DNA from: JAIRTY01 sp050257395
GTDB lineage: Bacteria > Actinomycetota > Actinomycetes > Streptosporangiales > Streptosporangiaceae
Assembly (NCBI GenBank): GCA_050257395.1
Contig: JBLMWU010000214.1
Span: 1-64,000 of the forward strand
Direction: 5' to 3'
DNA length: 64,000 nt
Position numbers and translations under genes: made by a program
Part shown: in pieces, positions 60,715 through 64,000 of the stretch
How positions within the stretch are numbered: the first letter of the stretch is position 1
Layout: every line of letters begins with the position of its first letter
The notes under the pieces: model-generated
The model's input: only the letters and a program-made list of their open reading frames with translations
What the model was told of the DNA's origin: nothing
The model's database searches: none

Positions 60715-62631
60715 GTGAGCGAAGACACGGTTTCCGCACCCGGTCACGGGGCATCGCAGCACCAGCCGCCGGAGCATCCGGCGACCGAGGTCCGGCGCGG
60801 CTCCAGCGGGGCGGGCGCGCTCCCGGCCGCGATCGGACCGGGCAGCGAGATCGCCGGCTACCGCGTCGAGGAGCAGATCGGCCAGGGCGGCATGGCCGCG
60901 GTGTACCGCGCCCACGACGAGCGCCTGAACCGCCCGGTGGCGCTCAAGCTGCTCGCACCGGCGCTGGCCACCGACACCGCGTTCCGGCAGCGGTTCATCC
61001 GGGAGTCCCGGGCCGCGTCCGCCGTGGACCATCCCAACATCATCCCGGTCTACGACGCCGGCGAGACCGACGGCATCCTGTACATCGCCATGCGGTACGT
61101 GCACGGCGGCGACGTCGGGTCGCTGGTCCGGCGGGACGGCCCGCTTGCCCCCGCCCGGGCCTGGGCCATCATCAGCCAGGTCGCCTCCGCGCTCGACGCC
61201 GCCCATGAGCACGGCCTGATCCACCGCGACGTCAAGCCGGCGAACATGCTGCTCGACGCCGGCACGGCCACCGGCTGGCTCGGCCCGGGTGCCGCCGCAG
61301 GCCGGGCCGAGCACGTGTACCTGTCCGACTTCGGGATCAGCAAGCAGTCGGTAGCCACCGCGGGCACCCTCACCAAGACGGGCCAGTTCGTCGGAACCCT
61401 CGACTACATCGCGCCCGAGCAGCTGCAGGGCGGCACCGTGGACGGCCGCACCGACCTGTACTCCCTGGGCTGCGCCGCGTTCGAGCTGCTCAGCGGCGTG
61501 CCGCCGTTCCACCAGGACCGGGAGTTCGCGCTGATCCGGGCGCACCTCGCCGACCCGCCGCCGCTGCTGACCGCGCACCGCGCCGGGATCCCCCCGGACG
61601 CCGACCGGGTGCTGGCCCGGGCGATGGCCAAGTCGCCCGCTGAGCGCCACGCCACCTGCGCCGAGTTCGCCAGGGACCTGGGCCGGGCGCTGGGGCTGGT
61701 GGCCGCCGGGCCCTCGCCGCCGCCGCTGGCCCCGGTGCCGCCGCAGGCGCTGCAGCCGACAGCGCCCGCAGCAGCCGGCCTGCCGGTCCCGCCCGCGGGG
61801 CCGGTGACTCCCGCCGGCCCGGTTCCCCCCACCTCCGCGGATCAGATCCCCACCGCGCTCACCCCGGGCCCGGTGACCGGCGGGACGCCCCCGGGCGGCA
61901 CCGGCTGGCCGCAGCAGCCGCCCCAGCGCACGGCCTACGGGCAGTCCTGGCCGCCCGGGCCGGGCTGGCAGGAGCCGCCGCCCCGGCGCCGCTCCCGCAG
62001 CATGATCATCGCGGTGATCACCGCCGTGGTGGTCCTGCTGGCGGCGGGCGCCGCGGCCGCCGTCTACTTCTACAGCCACCGGCAGCCGGGCACCCCGGCG
62101 CCAACCGCCGCGCCCAGCGTGCCGGCATCGTCCGGGCAGCCTCCGGTGACGTCGGCGCCGCCGTCGGAGCCGGTGACGTCACCGCAGCCGAACCCGGCCG
62201 CGCGCGCCCAGGCGACCGACATCAGCAACCTGCTGCAGACCGGCCACGGCAGCAGCACGCAGCTGTCGGACGCCGCCGCGAACATCCGGACCTGCACCAA
62301 TGTCCCGCAGAACGTGCAGGTGATCCAGCAGGTCCGCGACCAGCGCCAGGCCGAGCTCAGCCAGGCCCAGACGCTGTCCGTGAACGCCCTGAGCAACGGC
62401 GCCCAGCTGAAGACGAGCCTGGTGCAGGCGCTGCAGGATTCGCTGACCGCGGACGACGCCTATCTGACGTGGGCTCAGCAGCAGGAGGCGAGCTGCACGC
62501 CCGGCAGCCAGTCCAGCGACGCGGCCGCCGCCGACGCGCAGGCCGTGAGCAGCAAGCAGGCGTTCATCGGGCGGTGGAACCCGGTCGCCGCCCAGTACGG
62601 CCTGCCCCGGGAAACAGTGGCGTCCATCTAG
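60715..62631 (+). CDS. receptor Ser/Thr protein kinase
   Basis: 638-residue PknB-type kinase, a paralogue of the one at 20.3 kb (shared stretches FRQRFIRESRAA and DGRTDLYSLGC). Kinase domain about 42-310: GQGGMAAVY, Lys in VALKLL, HRDVKPANM, DFGISK. A Pro/Gly-rich linker, a membrane helix (about 429-452) and a helical outside domain of about 170 residues (LLQTGHGSSTQLSDAAANI...) follow. No propeller here. GTG start. The stimulus is unknown. It stands apart from the sugar operon across 132 bases. Confidence 0.9.
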   Translation: MSEDTVSAPGHGASQHQPPEHPATEVRRGSSGAGALPAAIGPGSEIAGYRVEEQIGQGGMAAVYRAHDERLNRPVALKLLAPALATDTAFRQRFIRESRAASAVDHPNIIPVYDAGETDGILYIAMRYVHGGDVGSLVRRDGPLAPARAWAIISQVASALDAAHEHGLIHRDVKPANMLLDAGTATGWLGPGAAAGRAEHVYLSDFGISKQSVATAGTLTKTGQFVGTLDYIAPEQLQGGTVDGRTDLYSLGCAAFELLSGVPPFHQDREFALIRAHLADPPPLLTAHRAGIPPDADRVLARAMAKSPAERHATCAEFARDLGRALGLVAAGPSPPPLAPVPPQALQPTAPAAAGLPVPPAGPVTPAGPVPPTSADQIPTALTPGPVTGGTPPGGTGWPQQPPQRTAYGQSWPPGPGWQEPPPRRRSRSMIIAVITAVVVLLAAGAAAAVYFYSHRQPGTPAPTAAPSVPASSGQPPVTSAPPSEPVTSPQPNPAARAQATDISNLLQTGHGSSTQLSDAAANIRTCTNVPQNVQVIQQVRDQRQAELSQAQTLSVNALSNGAQLKTSLVQALQDSLTADDAYLTWAQQQEASCTPGSQSSDAAAADAQAVSSKQAFIGRWNPVAAQYGLPRETVASI

Positions 62632-62670
62632 GCTTCCGTCCTGCACCCAGGAGATCAGGTAAAGCCGGGA

Positions 62671-62698
62671 AGAGGACTGGCTGGCCTACTGGTCCTCT
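62671..62698. terminator. stem-loop between convergent genes
   Basis: AGAGGAC (62671-62677) pairs with GTCCTCT (62692-62698) around a 14-base loop, between the kinase stop and the convergent DUF4279 gene end. A short stem and no T-run make it a modest terminator candidate. Confidence 0.35.
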
Positions 62699-63099
62699 GT
62701 GCCGTCGTTCCAGACGTTGAGCCACAGGTCACCGGGCAGAGCCAGCAGGCGCTGCATGATTGTGCGGTCGAGCTCGGCGGCGCGTTCGGTGGGGTGTGAG
62801 GCGACGAGGCAGAACCAGTTCGCTTCGTAGCCCTCGCGCACCAGCTCCCACAACCGCGCCGCCACCGGTTCGAGGATCGCCAGCAGCCGGCGCAGATGCT
62901 CGCTGAGCTCGGTCCCGGACTCGATGCTCGAGCTGGAGCTCAGCAGCCACGCCGAGGAGCCGCGGGTGAGCGATGACCGGCTGCTCACCCGGTCGGCTGC
63001 CTCCGCGGTCCAGGTCGGCTCCACCCCGAGCCGGAGGGTCACCGCCGCAGCCGTCAGCTCAGCGCCTCCGAACAGGCGGAATGTGGCTTTCGTCTCCAC
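62686..63099 (-). CDS. DUF4279 domain protein
   Basis: 137-residue protein matching DUF4279 by pattern: LRLGVEPTWT near the start, SAWLLSSSSSIES, HLRRLLAILEPVAARLWEL and a C-terminal WLNVWND. The family is small, cytoplasmic and of unknown function; some members lie in polymorphic-toxin immunity regions, but no toxin is next to it here. ATG start. Confidence 0.65.
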   Translation of the reverse strand: METKATFRLFGGAELTAAAVTLRLGVEPTWTAEAADRVSSRSSLTRGSSAWLLSSSSSIESGTELSEHLRRLLAILEPVAARLWELVREGYEANWFCLVASHPTERAAELDRTIMQRLLALPGDLWLNVWNDGTEDQ

Positions 63100-63136
63100 A
63101 TCCGCCAGTCTCAGTGACGCAGCCGGTCAGCGCCTC

Positions 63137-63385
63137 TCATTTATGTGCGGCGGCCGCGGCGCCGGGGTCTTCCGGCATGTACTCGACCGTGATCCCGGCG
63201 TTCGGCTTCACACCGGCCAGGGCCGGCAGCACGTGATTGAGGACCTGCTCGGCGGTGGCCTTGTGCCGGTTGCCCGCGGCGGTGATCTGATACCAGCCAC
63301 CCTTGTCCCTGGCGAAGTAGTAGTAGAAGCGGCCCGTCTTCTTCGAGCTGAACGAGATGCGGTACTCCGTGTTGCGCAGCGTCAT
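63137..63385 (-). CDS. small hypothetical protein
   Basis: 82-residue protein with a beta-strand-rich first half (TEYRISFSSKKTGRFYYYFARD) and a helix (KATAEQVLNHVLPAL). The family is not recognised. The ATG at 63385 with GGGGAGAGGG upstream was chosen over a longer frame. It is a likely member of a small transcription unit with the DUF4279 gene. Confidence 0.6.
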   Translation of the reverse strand: MTLRNTEYRISFSSKKTGRFYYYFARDKGGWYQITAAGNRHKATAEQVLNHVLPALAGVKPNAGITVEYMPEDPGAAAAAHK

Positions 63386-63461
63386 CGCCCTCTCCCCCGC
63401 GGCCGGCCCGGCCCGCGCCGGGATCAGCGGCACCCTTCACGCCTGATTATGGCGCGGCCGG

Positions 63462-64000
63462 TCATGCCGTCCCGTTGCGGAAGTAGTGGCCCTTTTCGAG
63501 GTCGTCGATGAGCCCCGGCTGGACCGGCTGCCACCCCGTCAGCTCGCGGGTCAGCAGGCTCGACGCCGGGCCGTCGGCGCCGATAAAGGCGGCCAGCCAG
63601 CTGAAATGGCCGGCTGCGTGCTCTGGGGCGATGGCGGCCACGGGGACGCCGAGCTGCCGGCCGATCACGCCGGCGACGGCCCGGATGGGCACGCCCTCGT
63701 CGGCGACCGCGTGCAGAGTCGTTCCCGCCGGGACGTTCTCCAGCGCCAGCCGGAACAGGTGCGCGGCATCCAACCGATGTGCCGCTGGCCAGCGGTTGGC
63801 CCCGTCGCCGAGGTAGCCGGAGACGCCCTTGTCGCGGGCGATGCCGACCAGGGTCGCCATGAATCCGTGGTCCCCTTCGCCGTGCACCGTCGGCGGGAGC
63901 CGCAGCACGGACGAGCGGACGCCGCGGGACGCGAGCGAGAGCGTCAGCTCCGCCGTGTCCTGCCGGGTCCGCGGACCGGCTGGCAACCCGGCCGGGGCCG
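63462..64000 (-). CDS. NAD-dependent epimerase/dehydratase, C-terminal part (truncated by window)
   Basis: The reading frame runs off the right edge with no stop, so the N-terminal nucleotide-binding motif lies outside. Visible: LSLASRGVRSSVLRLPPTVHG, RWPAAHRLDAAHLFRLALE and GTTLHAVADEGVPIRAVAGVIG, all typical of the second half of SDR epimerases. The substrate is unknown. Confidence 0.78.
   Translation of the reverse strand, partial: APAGLPAGPRTRQDTAELTLSLASRGVRSSVLRLPPTVHGEGDHGFMATLVGIARDKGVSGYLGDGANRWPAAHRLDAAHLFRLALENVPAGTTLHAVADEGVPIRAVAGVIGRQLGVPVAAIAPEHAAGHFSWLAAFIGADGPASSLLTRELTGWQPVQPGLIDDLEKGHYFRNGTA

Noticed and set aside
60049..62079. 676-codon minus-strand frame opposite the second Ser/Thr kinase
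   Set aside because: Shadow of the kinase gene; no motif.

Overview
The window is very GC-rich, densely coding DNA with frequent GTG starts and 4-nt stop/start overlaps. It carries actinobacterial hallmarks: a mycothiol S-conjugate amidase, a MacS/MacR-type two-component pair, an LmeA-like lipid-binding protein, an Rv1747-like FHA-ABC transporter beside a Ser/Thr kinase, and a MelA-type GH4 enzyme. I infer a high-GC, probably filamentous soil actinomycete (Streptosporangiales/Catenulisporales-like). Three tandem acid-acting G1 peptidases hint at an acidic habitat. No rRNA, tRNA or CRISPR array was recognised.

Layout. 0.2-4.9 kb: alpha/beta hydrolase, methyltransferase, and a merR-thioredoxin-pentapeptide operon behind a textbook MerR promoter. 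4.9-8.4 kb: P1 (DmpA-type) aminopeptidase with an APC transporter, divergent from a TetR regulator and separated by a clear operator. 8.4-10.1 kb: IS200/IS605-like element with a ruined tnpA, an intact tnpB and an omega-RNA-like right end. 10.1-13.7 kb: mca, hemerythrin, DUF6448 and lactonase genes. 13.9-16.7 kb: three tandem G1 glutamic peptidases. 17.4-25.8 kb: phospho-signalling block (FHA-ABC transporter, beta-propeller Ser/Thr kinase, LmeA, MacS/MacR). 25.8-31.7 kb: acetate-family transporter divergent from a D-2-hydroxyacid dehydrogenase and a pyruvate-oxidase-like enzyme. 31.8-43.3 kb: mixed genes, including an NfeD-like/flotillin pair, a RodZ-like protein, and a gene behind a LexA-like box.

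Two regions stand out. At 43.3-49.7 kb, a TerY-type vWA protein, PP2C phosphatase and zinc-ribbon kinase (a TerY-P triad) are followed by an FHA-PrsW intramembrane protease fusion. They lie divergent to a membrane protein with an adaptor-like helical domain and an extracytoplasmic domain. Together they look like a phosphorylation-to-proteolysis signalling system.

At 49.7-60.6 kb lies what reads as a complete route for galactosamine-containing polysaccharide. It comprises a secreted GH114 polygalactosaminidase, a GH4 alpha-galactosidase, a sugar ABC importer without its own ATPase, an AgaS-type deaminase/isomerase, a tagatose-6-phosphate-kinase-like enzyme, a class II aldolase, a DeoR regulator and a second PfkB kinase. 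A second Ser/Thr kinase and small unknown genes close the window, and an NAD-dependent epimerase runs off the right edge.
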